DNA from: Streptomyces sp. A0958 | Lineage (GTDB): Bacteria > Actinomycetota > Actinomycetes > Streptomycetales > Streptomycetaceae | Length of the DNA stretch: 64,000 bases | Reading direction: 5' to 3' | Assembly: GCF_004795035.1 (NCBI RefSeq) | Contig: NZ_SSBK01000002.1 | Coordinates: forward strand, 310,001 to 374,000 | Shown: in pieces, positions 45,801-54,565 of the stretch | Layout of the letters: every line of letters begins with the position of its first letter | How positions within the stretch are numbered: position 1 is the stretch's first letter | Translations under genes and position numbers: made by a program | The notes under the pieces: generated by a model | Told to the model about the DNA's origin: nothing | Database searches by the model: none | Seen by the model: the letters and a program-made list of their open reading frames with translations, nothing else

Positions 45801-46428
45801 AGTGGTAGACGGGGTCCTTGACGACGTCGACCGACTCGGCCAGGAAGTGGGCGGGCAGCACGACGGGGGCGTCCTCGTACAGCGTGCCGACCGGGAAGGC
45901 GAACTCGTTCTTGTCCCAGAAGGAGCGGCGGAAGACCTTGTTGCAGGCGATCCGGTCGCTCAGCAGGGACCAGTCGCGCGAGATGTGGGTGCGCATCCGG
46001 GTGGTGGCCATCGGCTTGCGGAACATCGGCGACTGCTGGAGCCTGCCGCCGGCCCGCAGGCGCAGCACGTTGCCGGACGCGATGTCCGAGCCGGTCTCCT
46101 CCAGTGCGCCGACGAGGAGTTCGTACGCGTTCGGCGGGATGACGTCGTCGCTGTCGACGAAGGCCAGGTAGCGGCTCTCCGGGTCGCAGTTGCGGACACC
46201 GGTGTTACGGGCGTGCCCCAGTCCGCCGTTCTTCTGGCTGACCAGCTTGAAGCGGTCGTCCTGCGCGGCGAATTCGGCGGCCAGAGCGGCACTGCCGTCG
46301 GTGGACCCGTCGTCGACCATCACCACCTCGAGGTCGGTCATGGTCTGCTCCGCGAGGGACTTCAGGCAGTCCGTCAGGAAGAGTTCCACGTTGTAGACGG
46401 GGACAACGACACTGAGCCGTGGCGGCAT
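42892..46428 (-). CDS. large GT2 / CDP-glycerol glycerophosphotransferase fusion
   Basis: A protein of about 1178 residues. Residues 1-320 are a GT2 glycosyltransferase with VVVPVYN, DDGSTDGS and an intact metal site FVDSDDVIPP. Residues about 330-800 form a long beta-rich middle region I cannot assign (units such as RLRDAQWRDGKLHLKGYAYV and LASWTEDGRLFLEGTF). Residues about 820-1175 match glycerophosphotransferases: TWHGTPLKRIG, CGYPRNDIF, YAPTWRED, TDYSSLMFDFAQTG. It probably builds a glycosylated poly(glycerol phosphate)-type wall polymer. The start is taken as the ATG at 46428; a GTG at 46437 is possible. It is monocistronic with a strong terminator. Confidence 0.88.
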   Translation of the reverse strand: MPPRLSVVVPVYNVELFLTDCLKSLAEQTMTDLEVVMVDDGSTDGSAALAAEFAAQDDRFKLVSQKNGGLGHARNTGVRNCDPESRYLAFVDSDDVIPPNAYELLVGALEETGSDIASGNVLRLRAGGRLQQSPMFRKPMATTRMRTHISRDWSLLSDRIACNKVFRRSFWDKNEFAFPVGTLYEDAPVVLPAHFLAESVDVVKDPVYHWRDRPGSITASRAVVRGVRDRVTHVQGVSTFLAENRRAEDKNHYDAYALANDLWYFMEVLPDGDEDYRTAFLTHTNQYIDQIDPSVLDGLPLRLRVMWYLVREHRMEELLALLDQDKREPGAFEVRGVRRRQADYPVLTRPVPAPVLRVADRDLPLAARLRDAQWRDGKLHLKGYAYVRNLPVTSGPSEFRIGWLRAGRRNVVPLRLRRVDEPEATARARQSLHDYHRSGFETSVDASKLRIQADGGPKQLTWQFEVGIARNGLLRRAFPSVREASVAPPVHRPDGDHRIVPAFDGDKLVLHAERVDARFETHGAGEAAGTVRVTGVVRSRLVKGELTLRLTHGATKTTYEVPATVSEGADATAAGWRRFTAELPLAAIEEARPTGDEAPKNMAYSVHLTGPKGLKASLDAPGAVPPGRYPLADRAENGHSELAFVASTRGNLVISDRPVQPAVELASWTEDGRLFLEGTFPEDPEHPVELVAQNSSHREEQVFPVEFTGPEDARRFRAELRPDAVEGPGGALPLGEGNWYFFFRDKGAADESGDRALRIPASAFHTLPVTRHLSGRDYTLERRFGDQLLVVSASVLTAAERGPRAKRLLSEAYAAQRTEPVRAAALYSTFDGRQFSDSPRAVYEELVRRGTEVEHLWVVRDQQAIVPEGATAVEHGSVAWHEALARSRYIVTNTQLPEWFVRREDQTVVQTWHGTPLKRIGLELAGTAQANAAYIATLADRAKQWNFLVSPNTYSTPVLRRAFGFEGEVLECGYPRNDIFHAPDRAKVAAAVREKLGIPAGKRVVLYAPTWREDQRLGGGRYSLGLQLDLAAAERELGDDTVLLVRRHYMVTDRLPDSGTGFVRDVSRYPDVGELMLISDALVTDYSSLMFDFAQTGRPMLFHTYDLEHYRDTLRGFSFDFESRAPGPLIPGSDDLIEALRDPERAIAGHAKAYEQFRHDFCDLDDGRATARVVDRML

Positions 46429-46530
46429 GTTGAGCACGTCCGTTCATCAAGGGCCTGGCTATCCGTAGGGCTCAACCGTATGGACGGTCGGGGGTCACCG
46501 GTTGCGGTCCCGAACGAGTGACTACGCCTG

Positions 46531-46581
46531 CACCGTGCTCGCCTGCCCGGGGCTTCGCCCGGGCGGTCCTGGTGCACGGTG
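46531..46581. other. nested inverted repeats in the upstream region
   Basis: Outer arms CACCGTGC (46531-46538) and GCACGGTG (46574-46581) enclose an inner stem GCCCGGG/CCCGGGC (46545-46551, 46558-46564). They lie about 100-150 bases before the 1178-residue protein gene and could be a leader structure or protein site. Confidence 0.45.
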
Positions 46582-46678
46582 AACGCGTGCTCCGGAAGGC
46601 CCGGTGGGCGGCCCGTCCACCAGACTAACCGATGGAAGGGTGACCCCTACAAGCACGCTTGGACACATGATCGAGGCG

Positions 46679-47302
46679 TCACCCGGTGGAGTCCGCCCGG
46701 TGCGTGAGGGCGGCCACGGCCGAGGCGGCGAGGTCGTCCAGATACCCGGGCGGCAGCTCTCCCCGGACCACCGCGAGCCGCCAGTAGAGCGGGCCGACGA
46801 TCAGGTCGAGGGCGCGGTCGGGGTCGCTGTCCGTCGGCAGCTCACCGCGTGCGACGGCGTCCCGGACGACCACCGCGGCGACGCCCTGCTGCGGGTCGAG
46901 CAGGGCGGCTTTGATGGTGTCGGAGATCTCCGGGTTCCGGGCCGCCTCGACCAGCAGGTCCGGGATGACCTGGGAGGCCAGCGGGTGGCGCAGGGCGTAC
47001 GCGGCCAGTTCGAGCACGGCGCGCACGTCCCCGTACAGCGAGCCGGTGGCCGGGGCGGGCATGCCCTGCGCGGCGACGGCGGAGACCAGGTCCAGGACCA
47101 GGTGCAGCTTGGACTTCCAGCGCCGGTAGACGGCGGTCTTGCCGACGCCCGCCCGCCGGGCGATGCCCTCGATGGACATCCGCGCGAAGCCGACCGCGGC
47201 CAGCTCCGCGAACACCGCGCTGCGGATGGCGTCGGTCACGTCCTCGCGCAGGACGGCGGCTCCCGCCGGGGCGCGGCGGCGGCTTCCGGGGTCGGTGGTC
47301 AT
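46679..47302 (-). CDS. TetR family transcriptional regulator
   Basis: A 207-residue repressor-type protein. The HTH is in FARMSIEGIARRAGVGKTAVYRRWKSKLHLVLDLV (residues about 40-75), followed by a TetR_C-type ligand domain. The ATG at 47302 lies 6 bases after TATGAT (47309-47314 on the minus strand), so the transcript is probably leaderless. It is divergent from the TagG/TagH-type exporter with a 22-bp repeat array in between, so that exporter is its likely target (inference). Confidence 0.88.
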   Translation of the reverse strand: MTTDPGSRRRAPAGAAVLREDVTDAIRSAVFAELAAVGFARMSIEGIARRAGVGKTAVYRRWKSKLHLVLDLVSAVAAQGMPAPATGSLYGDVRAVLELAAYALRHPLASQVIPDLLVEAARNPEISDTIKAALLDPQQGVAAVVVRDAVARGELPTDSDPDRALDLIVGPLYWRLAVVRGELPPGYLDDLAASAVAALTHRADSTG

Positions 47303-47391
47303 GGCCGAATCATAGTCCGCGACGACGAAACGGTTGCGTTCCGGCGTCATGGCGTCCTACTCTCGGCGTAGCGACGATACGGACCCGTCCC

Positions 47392-47522
47392 GTCGCCACG
47401 CGGCCGTTTTCCCGTCGCCGCGCGGTTGGCCCCCTGTCGCCACGCGGTCGGTTTCCGGTCGCCGCGCGGTTGGCGCCTGTCGCCACGCGGTCGGTTTCCC
47501 GTCGCCGCGCGCTCGTTTCCCC
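47392..47522. repeat. six tandem 21-22 bp repeats upstream of the exporter
   Basis: Units start at 47392, 47414, 47436, 47458, 47479 and 47501, each beginning GTCGCC. Two versions alternate: odd copies read GTCGCCACGCGG, even copies GTCGCCGCGCG, so the higher-order period is about 44 bases. The array occupies most of the space between the TetR gene and the exporter. There are no unique spacers, so it is not CRISPR. Confidence 0.9.
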
Positions 47523-47553
47523 GCCTGCCCGCCTCCCGTCGAAAGCGATCGTG

Positions 47554-48504
47554 GTGAGCCAGACAACAGCCCAGGCCCCGGCGGACACCCCGCCGCCCCT
47601 CTCCCCGCCCGGCTACGGACCGCCCGTGTACGGATCGGGCGAGCTGGCGGCCCTCGCCGCACAGCACGGCCTGACCGTGAGCGGGGCGCGGCCGTCCCTG
47701 CCGGCGTACGTACGGCAGCTGTGGGGGCGGCGGCACTTCATCACGGCGTTCGCCACCGCCAAGCTCACCGCCCAGTACAGCCAGGCGAAGCTCGGCCAGA
47801 TCTGGCAGATCATGACCCCGCTGCTCAACGCGACGGTCTACTACTTCATCTTCGGCATCCTGATGAAGACCAAGCACGGCGTGCCGGACTACGTCCCGTT
47901 CCTGGTCACGGGCGTCTTCATCTGGACCTTCACCAGCTCCTCGATCACCGCCGGCACCCGCGCCATCAGCGGCAACATCGGGCTCGTACGGGCACTGCAC
48001 TTCCCGCGCGCCTCACTGCCCATCGCGCTCGCCCTGCAACAGCTCCAGCAGCTGCTCTTCTCGCTGGGCGCGCTGACCCTGATCCTGCTGGCCTTCGGCC
48101 AGTACCCGCGCCCGTCCTGGCTGCTCGCGGTGCCGGCCCTGGCCCTCCAGGCCGTCTTCAACACCGGCGTCTCGATGGTCGTGGCCCGCCTCGCCGCGCG
48201 CACCCCGGACATCGCCCAGCTCACCCCGTTCATCCTGCGCACCTGGATGTACGCGTCGGGCGTGATGTGGAGCATGGACACGATGCTGCGGGGTGACCGC
48301 GTCCCGCACCTGGTGAAGCTGGCCCTGGAGCTCAACCCGGCGGCCGTCTTCATCGACCTCATGCGGTTCGCGCTCATCGACAGCTTCGGCGCGAACCAAC
48401 TGCCCCCGCACGTATGGGCGGTAGCCGCCGGCTGGGCGCTGGTGTGCGGCGTGGGCGGCTTCATCTACTTCTGGAAGGCCGAGGAGAGTTACGGACGTGG
48501 CTGA
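47554..48504 (+). CDS. polysaccharide/teichoic acid exporter permease, TagG-like
   Basis: A 316-residue ABC-2 type permease. A Pro-rich N-terminus and an amphipathic segment precede six helices. Family features include TAFATAKLTAQYSQAKLGQIWQIMTPLLNATVYYFIFGILM and the late ELNPAAVFIDLMRFALID. With the adjacent ATPase it exports an undecaprenyl-linked polymer. The start is given as the GTG at 47554; the GTG at 47551 is also possible and both have a weak ribosome site. The stop overlaps the ATPase gene by 8 bases. Confidence 0.9.
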   Translation: MSQTTAQAPADTPPPLSPPGYGPPVYGSGELAALAAQHGLTVSGARPSLPAYVRQLWGRRHFITAFATAKLTAQYSQAKLGQIWQIMTPLLNATVYYFIFGILMKTKHGVPDYVPFLVTGVFIWTFTSSSITAGTRAISGNIGLVRALHFPRASLPIALALQQLQQLLFSLGALTLILLAFGQYPRPSWLLAVPALALQAVFNTGVSMVVARLAARTPDIAQLTPFILRTWMYASGVMWSMDTMLRGDRVPHLVKLALELNPAAVFIDLMRFALIDSFGANQLPPHVWAVAAGWALVCGVGGFIYFWKAEESYGRG

Positions 48505-49288
48505 GCACACGGGTTCCGCGGTGCCGACGGTCGTCGTCGACGACGTCCACATCACGTACAAGGTCAACGGCGCCCGCACCGGCAGGGGCAGCGCCACCTC
48601 GGCGCTGAGCCGGATCGCCTCGCGCCGGCAGGCCCCGGGGGTGCGCGAGGTGCACGCCGTGAAAGGTGTCAGCTTCGCCGCGTACAAGGGGGAGGCGATC
48701 GGCCTGATCGGCTCCAACGGCTCGGGCAAGTCCACCCTGCTGAAGGCCATCGCCGGCCTGCTGCCCGCCACCAGGGGCCGCGTCCACACCCATGGGCAGC
48801 CCTCGCTGCTCGGGGTGAACGCGGCGCTGATGAGCGACCTGACCGGCGAACGCAACGTCGTGCTCGGCGGCCTCGCGATGGGCATGACCCGAGCGGAGAT
48901 CCGCGAGCGCTACCAGGAGATCGTCGACTTCTCCGGCATCAACGAGAAGGGCGACTTCATCACGCTGCCCATGCGCACGTACTCCTCCGGCATGGGCGCC
49001 CGGCTGCGCTTCTCGATCGCCGCCGCGAAGGACCACGACGTCCTGCTGATCGACGAGGCCCTGTCGACGGGCGACGCGAGGTTCCAGCGCCGCAGCAAGG
49101 ACCGGATCATCGAACTGCGCCGCCGGGCCGGCACGGTCTTCCTGGTCAGCCACAACAACAAGTCGATCACCGAAACCTGCGACCGCGCCCTCTGGCTGGA
49201 GGCCGGCACGCTACGCATGGACGGCCCGGCGGAGGAAGTCGTCGCAGCCTACGAAAGGTCCACCCGCTCCACCCGCCCCGGCGCCTGA
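48497..49288 (+). CDS. polysaccharide/teichoic acid exporter ATPase, TagH-like
   Basis: A 263-residue ABC ATPase. Walker A is GSNGSGKST, the signature is YSSGMGARLRF (the variant typical of glycan exporters), and Walker B is DVLLIDEALSTGD. It has no C-terminal carbohydrate-binding extension, so chain-length or substrate recognition must reside elsewhere. The GTG at 48497 lies inside the end of the permease gene, with GAGGAGAG about 8 bases upstream. Confidence 0.92.
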   Translation: MAEHTGSAVPTVVVDDVHITYKVNGARTGRGSATSALSRIASRRQAPGVREVHAVKGVSFAAYKGEAIGLIGSNGSGKSTLLKAIAGLLPATRGRVHTHGQPSLLGVNAALMSDLTGERNVVLGGLAMGMTRAEIRERYQEIVDFSGINEKGDFITLPMRTYSSGMGARLRFSIAAAKDHDVLLIDEALSTGDARFQRRSKDRIIELRRRAGTVFLVSHNNKSITETCDRALWLEAGTLRMDGPAEEVVAAYERSTRSTRPGA

Positions 49289-49394
49289 AAACACCTTCCG
49301 GACCCAGCCGCCCCCTCGGACCCAGCCGCCCCCTGGGGCCCGCGGCCCGCCCCCTCCAACCGTTTCGCCCCCTCCAACCCGTCCGGCACCTCCA

Positions 49395-49475
49395 GCCCGT
49401 CCGGCGCTTGAGGACACCTTCCGAGCCCGTCCGGCGCTTGAGGACACCTTTCGAGCCCGTCCGGCGCTTGAGGAC
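49395..49475. repeat. 30-bp direct repeats of a Streptomyces dispersed element
   Basis: GTCCGGCGCTTGAGGAC recurs at a 30-base period, in units beginning 49395, 49425 and 49455, with decayed copies from about 49350. It lies between convergent gene ends (exporter ATPase and glutamate dehydrogenase). Relatives occur at 57135-57281. Confidence 0.85.
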
Positions 49476-49531
49476 GAAACGGCCACCGGGACGCACCCGG
49501 CAGCCGCCTCGCCCTCACCCCACCCGCACGC

Positions 49532-52500
49532 CTACACGTGCGTACGCAGCAACGTCCGCATCGTCCGCATCGCCACCGACAGGTTCGCCAGGTCGAACGC
49601 GTCCGACCCCTGGATCTCCTCCAGCGTGGAGCGCGACCGGGCCAGGATCGCCGCGTTCTTCGCCTCCCACGCCTCGAACCGCTCCTGCGGCGAGGAGGAC
49701 CCGTTGCCCACGCTCAGCACATCGCCGGTGAGCGCCGCGTGCGCCGCGTACAGGTCCTCGCGGATGGAGGCACGGGCCATGGACTGCCAGCGGTCGGCCC
49801 GCGGCAGCTCGATGATCCGGTCCATCAGCTGGGTGATCCCCAGCCGGTCCGCGAGGTCGTAGTACACCTCGGCGACGGCCAGCGGCTCCTTGCCCGTGCG
49901 GTCGGCGATCGCCACGATGTCGAGCGCCGGGAAGGCGGAGGAGAAGCCGGCGACGCGCTGCGCCAGCTCGTCCGGGACGCCCGCCTCGGTGAGCTCGTTC
50001 AGGATGCCCTGGTACCACTCCTGGTCGGCGCCCTTCAGCATCTTGGGCAGCTCGGCCCAGACCTGCTCGACGCCGTCGCGGAAGAAGTCGACCGTCTCCG
50101 AGATCGCCAGCGGCTGCGGCCGGTTGCCGAGCAGCCAGCGCGAACCGCGCTCGACGAGCCGGCGCGAGTGCAGCCGGATGCGGGTCTGCACATCGGCGGC
50201 GACCGCGTTGTCGAGGGCCTCGACGGCGTCCCACACCTGGCTGAGCCCGAAGATCTCGCGGGCCGCGAACTGCGCCCGCACGATCTCCTCGATCGACGCG
50301 CCGGTCTCCTCCCGCAGCCGGTGCAGGAAGGTCGAACCACCGCTGTTGACCGTGTCGTTGACCAGGACCGTGACGATGATCTCGCGCCGCAGCGCGTGGG
50401 CGTCGACCGCCTCGGAGTAGTGCTCGCGCAGCTGCCGCGGGAAGTAGGCGTGCAGCAGCTTCTGCAGGTGCGGGTCGTCCGGCAGGCTGGTCCCGATCAG
50501 CTCCTGCGCCGCCGTGATCTTCGTGTACGCGAGCAGCACGGCCAGCTCGGGCTGGCTGAGCCCCTTGCCCGCGCTCAGCAGCTCGCGGATCTGCCGGTCG
50601 CTGGGCAGGAACTCCAGCGCCCGGTCGAGGTGCCCGTCGCGGCCCAGCCGGCGCATGAACCGCTGGTGGGCGTGGAGCAGGGAGGGCGCCTGCGCGACCG
50701 CGTTGGACAGGGCGGTGTTCTGCGCGTAGTTGTTGCGCAGCACCAGGTGGCCGATCTCGTCGGTCATCTCGGCGAGCAGCGCGTTGCGCTGCTTGACGGT
50801 CATGTCGCCGTCCCGGACCAGGCTGTTGAGCAGGATCTTGATGTTCACCTCGTGGTCGGAGGTGTCCACACCGGCGCTGTTGTCGATCGCGTCGGTGTTG
50901 ATCCGGCCGCCGTCCCGGGCGAACTCGATCCGGCCGAGCTGGGTGGCGCCGAGGTTGCCGCCCTCGCCGACGACCTTGGCGCGCAGGTCCGCGCCGTTGA
51001 CGCGGATCGCGTCGTTGGCCTTGTCGCCGACGTCCGCGTTCGACTCGGCGGAGGACTTGATGTACGTACCGATGCCGCCGTTCCACACCAGGTCGACGGG
51101 GGCCTTGAGGATGGCCTGCATCAGCTCGGCGGGCGTCATCTTGGCGACCCCGGGCTCGATGCCGAGCGCCTCGCGCATGTGGGCGTTGACCGGGATGGAC
51201 TTGGCGCTGCGCGGGTGGACGCCGCCGCCCGCGGAGATCAGCCCCTTCTCGTAGTCGGCCCAGGAGCTGCGCGGCAGGTCGAAGAGGCGGCGCCGCTCGG
51301 CGTAGGAGGTGGCGGCGTCCGGGTTCGGGTCGATGAAGATGTGCCGGTGGTCGAAGGCGGCGACGAGCCGGATGTGCTCGGAGAGCAGCATCCCGTTGCC
51401 GAAGACGTCGCCCGACATGTCACCGACACCGACGACGGTGAAGTCCTCGGTCTGGGTGTCGTGTCCGAGCTCCCGGAAGTGCCGCTTGACGGACTCCCAG
51501 GCGCCGCGGGCGGTGATGCCCATGCCCTTGTGGTCGTAGCCCGCCGACCCGCCGGAGGCGAACGCGTCACCGAGCCAGAAGCCGTAGGCGACGGCGACCT
51601 CGTTGGCGATGTCGGAGAACTTCGCGGTGCCCTTGTCGGCGGCGACGACGAGGTAGGTGTCGTCCTCGTCGTGCCGGACGACGTCCTTGGGCGGCACGAC
51701 CTCGCCGGCCACCATGTTGTCCGTGATGTCGAGGAGCGCCGAGATGAAGGTGCGGTAGGCGGCGACGCCCTCTGCCATCCAGGCGTCCCGGTCCACCGAG
51801 GGGTCGGGAAGCTGCTTGGCGACGAAGCCGCCCTTGGCGCCGACCGGCACGATGACGGTGTTCTTCACCATCTGCGCCTTGACCAGGCCGAGGATTTCGG
51901 TACGGAAGTCCTCGCGCCGGTCCGACCAGCGCAGACCACCGCGGGCGACCTTGCCGAAGCGCAGGTGGACGCCCTCCACGCGCGGCGAGTAGACCCAGAT
52001 CTCGAACGCCGGGCGGGGCGCGGGCAGGTCCGGGATGGACTGCGGGTCGAACTTCATCGACACGTACGCGTGCGGCTCGCCGCTGTCCGCGTGCTGGAAG
52101 AAGTTGGTGCGCAGGGTGGCCTTGATGACGGTGAGGAAGGACCGCAGGATGCGGTCCTCGTCGAGCGAGGCGACCTGGTCGAGGGCCCCGTCGAGCTCTT
52201 CGAGGAGCCCGTCGATCAGCTCGGTGCCCGCGCTCTGGCGGTCCGGCGACATCCGGGCCTCGAAGAGCGAGACCAGCAGCCGGGTGGTGTGGACGTTGTT
52301 CTGGAGGGTGGACTCCATGTAGTCCTGGCTGAACGTCGAACTGGCCTGGCGCAGGTACTTCGCGTAGGCGCGCAGCACCATGGCCTGCCGCCAGTCGAGA
52401 CCGGCGCTCAGCACCAGCGCGTTGAAGCCGTCGTTCTCCGCCTCGCCGGTCCACACCGCGGCGAAGGCGTCCTGGAACCGCTCGCGCGCCCCGTCGGCCA

Positions 52501-54565
52501 GGTAACCGCCGTTGGCGGTGGTCTGCGGCATCCGCAGCCCGAAGTCGTAGATCCAGGCCTGCGTACGGTCCGCGCAGCGCAGCTCGTACGGGCGCTCGTC
52601 CACGACCTCGACGCCGAGCCGCTGGAGGGCAGGCAGGACGGCGGACAGCGAGACCTGCTCGCCGGTGCGGTAGATCTTGAAGCGGCGCTCACCGGGGGCG
52701 GCGCCGACCGGCTCGTACAGGCTGAGGGAGAAGTCCCGCTCGTCCTGGTTGAGGGCTTCGAGGTGGACCAGGTCGGCGACGGCGGCGCGCGCCGAGTGGT
52801 CGGCCTTGTAGCCCTCGGGGAACGAGTGCCCGTACTTGCGCAGCAGTTCGGCGGCGCGCTCCTCGCCGCACTCGGCGTTCAGCGCCTCCTGGAAGCCGTC
52901 GGCCCAGGAGCGGGCGGCCTCGACCAGGCGGGCCTCGATGCGGTCGGCCTCGGCGTCGGTGAGGCTCGGCAGCTCGCTGCCGGGGGCGACCCGGACGACG
53001 AAGTGCAGCCGGGACAGGATCGACTCGGTGTTCCAGGCGGTGAAGTCGACGCTGGTGCCGTTCAGTTCCTCCTTGAGGATGTCGATCAGCCGGAGGCGCA
53101 CACCGGTGGTGTAGCGGTCGCGCGGCAGGTAGACGATCGCGGAGTAGTAGCGGCCGTACTCGTCCTGGCGCAGGTAGAGGCGCAGCCGGCGCCGCTCCTG
53201 GAGGTAGAGCACAGAGGTGACGATCGAGCGCAGCTGGTCGACGGGCGTCTGGAACAGCTCGTCGCGCGGGTAGGTCTCCAGGATCTGGAGCAGGTCGCGG
53301 CCGTCGTGGCTGTGGGGCGTGAAGCCCGCGCCCTCCAGCACCTCGGCGACCTTGCGGCGGATGACGGGGACCCGGCGCACGGACTCGGTGTAGGCGGCGG
53401 ACGAGAACAGGCCGAGGAAGCGGCGCTCGCCGATGACGTTGCCGTCGGCGTCGAACTTCTTCACGCCGACGTAGTCGAGGTAGCTGGGGCGGTGCACGGT
53501 CGCCCGGCTGTTGGCCTTGGTGAGGACGAGGAGCTTGTGCTCGCGGGCCTTGGCGCGGGCGTCGGCGGGCAGCCGGTCGAAGGAGGGGCTGACCGGGTGC
53601 GCCTCGTCCTCGGTGTGGTGCGGGTCGGAGCGCAGGATGCCGAGGCCGGTGCCGGGGACGGCGGCCAGCGCGTCGGAGTCCTTCAGCTCGTACTCGCGGT
53701 AGCCGAGGAAGGTGAAGTGGTCGGCGACGAGCCAGCGCAGCAGTTCCCTGGCCTCGTTGACCTCGTCGTCGGCGAGGTCGTCCAGCGGTTCGCCGGGCAG
53801 GTCGTCGGCGATGCGCAGCGCCGCGTCCCGCATCTTCTCCCAGTCCTCGACGGTCTCCCGTACGTCGGACAGGACCCGCAGCAGGTCGCTCTGGATCTGC
53901 TTGAGGTCGGCGCGGTCGGTCTCGCGGTCGATCTCGACGTGAATCCAGGACTCGACGACCGCGTCGTGCGGCAGCCCGGCCTTGGCGTCCTTGGCCCCCT
54001 TGGCGTTCTCGCGGCCGGCCTGGGGGCCGGTGGCGATGCCTGCGCCCTTGGTGAGGACCTCGACCAGCTTGCCGGTCAGATCGCGCCGGACGATGACCTG
54101 CGGGTGGATCACGACGTGGATGCCGCGCCCCTGGCGGGAGAGCTCGTTGGTGACGGAGTCGACCAGGAACGGCATGTCGTCGGTGACCACCTCGACCACG
54201 GAGTGGCTGCAGGTCCAGCCGTTCTCCTCGACGGTCGGGGTGTGCACCCGGACGTTCGCCTTGCCCTGGGGGCGCTCCTCGGCCAGCCGGTAGTGCGAGG
54301 AGGCGGCGCCGAAGACGTCGATCGGGTCCCGGCCCGCGATGTCCTCCGGAGCGGTGTGGAGGTAGTAGCGCTGGAGATAGGAGAGCAGGACGTCCTGGCG
54401 GGAACCCTCCTGCTCGGCCCCCGTGCCGCCGTCGGCCGCGGTGGCCGCGACGTGCAGCCGGGGGGCACCGCCCGGCCCGCCGGCACCACCGCCCGGGCTG
54501 TTGTCAGCTACCTCGGCGGCCCGTGCGAGCAGTTCGGCCTTGGCTTCGTCCAGCTTGGTCTGCAT
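49532..54565 (-). CDS. NAD-specific glutamate dehydrogenase, large (180-kDa) type
   Basis: A 1677-residue enzyme converting glutamate to 2-oxoglutarate and ammonia with NAD. An N-terminal regulatory part with ACT-like segments spans roughly residues 1-650. The catalytic region lies around 750-1250, with KVARGGLRWSDRREDFRTEILGLVKAQMVKNTVIVPVGAKGGFV and DKGTAKFSDIANEVA, and is followed by a Rossmann part (VVGVGDMSGDVFGNGML). Length is typical of this class, first studied in Streptomyces. The start is the ATG at 54565 (MQTKLDEAKAELLARAAEV) with AGGAG 9 bases upstream; the frame extends to 54619 without homology. It is monocistronic. Confidence 0.95.
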   Translation of the reverse strand: MQTKLDEAKAELLARAAEVADNSPGGGAGGPGGAPRLHVAATAADGGTGAEQEGSRQDVLLSYLQRYYLHTAPEDIAGRDPIDVFGAASSHYRLAEERPQGKANVRVHTPTVEENGWTCSHSVVEVVTDDMPFLVDSVTNELSRQGRGIHVVIHPQVIVRRDLTGKLVEVLTKGAGIATGPQAGRENAKGAKDAKAGLPHDAVVESWIHVEIDRETDRADLKQIQSDLLRVLSDVRETVEDWEKMRDAALRIADDLPGEPLDDLADDEVNEARELLRWLVADHFTFLGYREYELKDSDALAAVPGTGLGILRSDPHHTEDEAHPVSPSFDRLPADARAKAREHKLLVLTKANSRATVHRPSYLDYVGVKKFDADGNVIGERRFLGLFSSAAYTESVRRVPVIRRKVAEVLEGAGFTPHSHDGRDLLQILETYPRDELFQTPVDQLRSIVTSVLYLQERRRLRLYLRQDEYGRYYSAIVYLPRDRYTTGVRLRLIDILKEELNGTSVDFTAWNTESILSRLHFVVRVAPGSELPSLTDAEADRIEARLVEAARSWADGFQEALNAECGEERAAELLRKYGHSFPEGYKADHSARAAVADLVHLEALNQDERDFSLSLYEPVGAAPGERRFKIYRTGEQVSLSAVLPALQRLGVEVVDERPYELRCADRTQAWIYDFGLRMPQTTANGGYLADGARERFQDAFAAVWTGEAENDGFNALVLSAGLDWRQAMVLRAYAKYLRQASSTFSQDYMESTLQNNVHTTRLLVSLFEARMSPDRQSAGTELIDGLLEELDGALDQVASLDEDRILRSFLTVIKATLRTNFFQHADSGEPHAYVSMKFDPQSIPDLPAPRPAFEIWVYSPRVEGVHLRFGKVARGGLRWSDRREDFRTEILGLVKAQMVKNTVIVPVGAKGGFVAKQLPDPSVDRDAWMAEGVAAYRTFISALLDITDNMVAGEVVPPKDVVRHDEDDTYLVVAADKGTAKFSDIANEVAVAYGFWLGDAFASGGSAGYDHKGMGITARGAWESVKRHFRELGHDTQTEDFTVVGVGDMSGDVFGNGMLLSEHIRLVAAFDHRHIFIDPNPDAATSYAERRRLFDLPRSSWADYEKGLISAGGGVHPRSAKSIPVNAHMREALGIEPGVAKMTPAELMQAILKAPVDLVWNGGIGTYIKSSAESNADVGDKANDAIRVNGADLRAKVVGEGGNLGATQLGRIEFARDGGRINTDAIDNSAGVDTSDHEVNIKILLNSLVRDGDMTVKQRNALLAEMTDEIGHLVLRNNYAQNTALSNAVAQAPSLLHAHQRFMRRLGRDGHLDRALEFLPSDRQIRELLSAGKGLSQPELAVLLAYTKITAAQELIGTSLPDDPHLQKLLHAYFPRQLREHYSEAVDAHALRREIIVTVLVNDTVNSGGSTFLHRLREETGASIEEIVRAQFAAREIFGLSQVWDAVEALDNAVAADVQTRIRLHSRRLVERGSRWLLGNRPQPLAISETVDFFRDGVEQVWAELPKMLKGADQEWYQGILNELTEAGVPDELAQRVAGFSSAFPALDIVAIADRTGKEPLAVAEVYYDLADRLGITQLMDRIIELPRADRWQSMARASIREDLYAAHAALTGDVLSVGNGSSSPQERFEAWEAKNAAILARSRSTLEEIQGSDAFDLANLSVAMRTMRTLLRTHV

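Noticed and set aside
42952..46521. Open frame of 1189 codons on the plus strand
   Set aside because: It is the antisense shadow of the GT2/glycerophosphotransferase gene, with Val/Gly/Asp/Arg-biased composition and no recognisable domain.
47392..47522. Repeat array that could be taken for CRISPR
   Set aside because: The units are contiguous with no unique spacers, and no cas gene is present.
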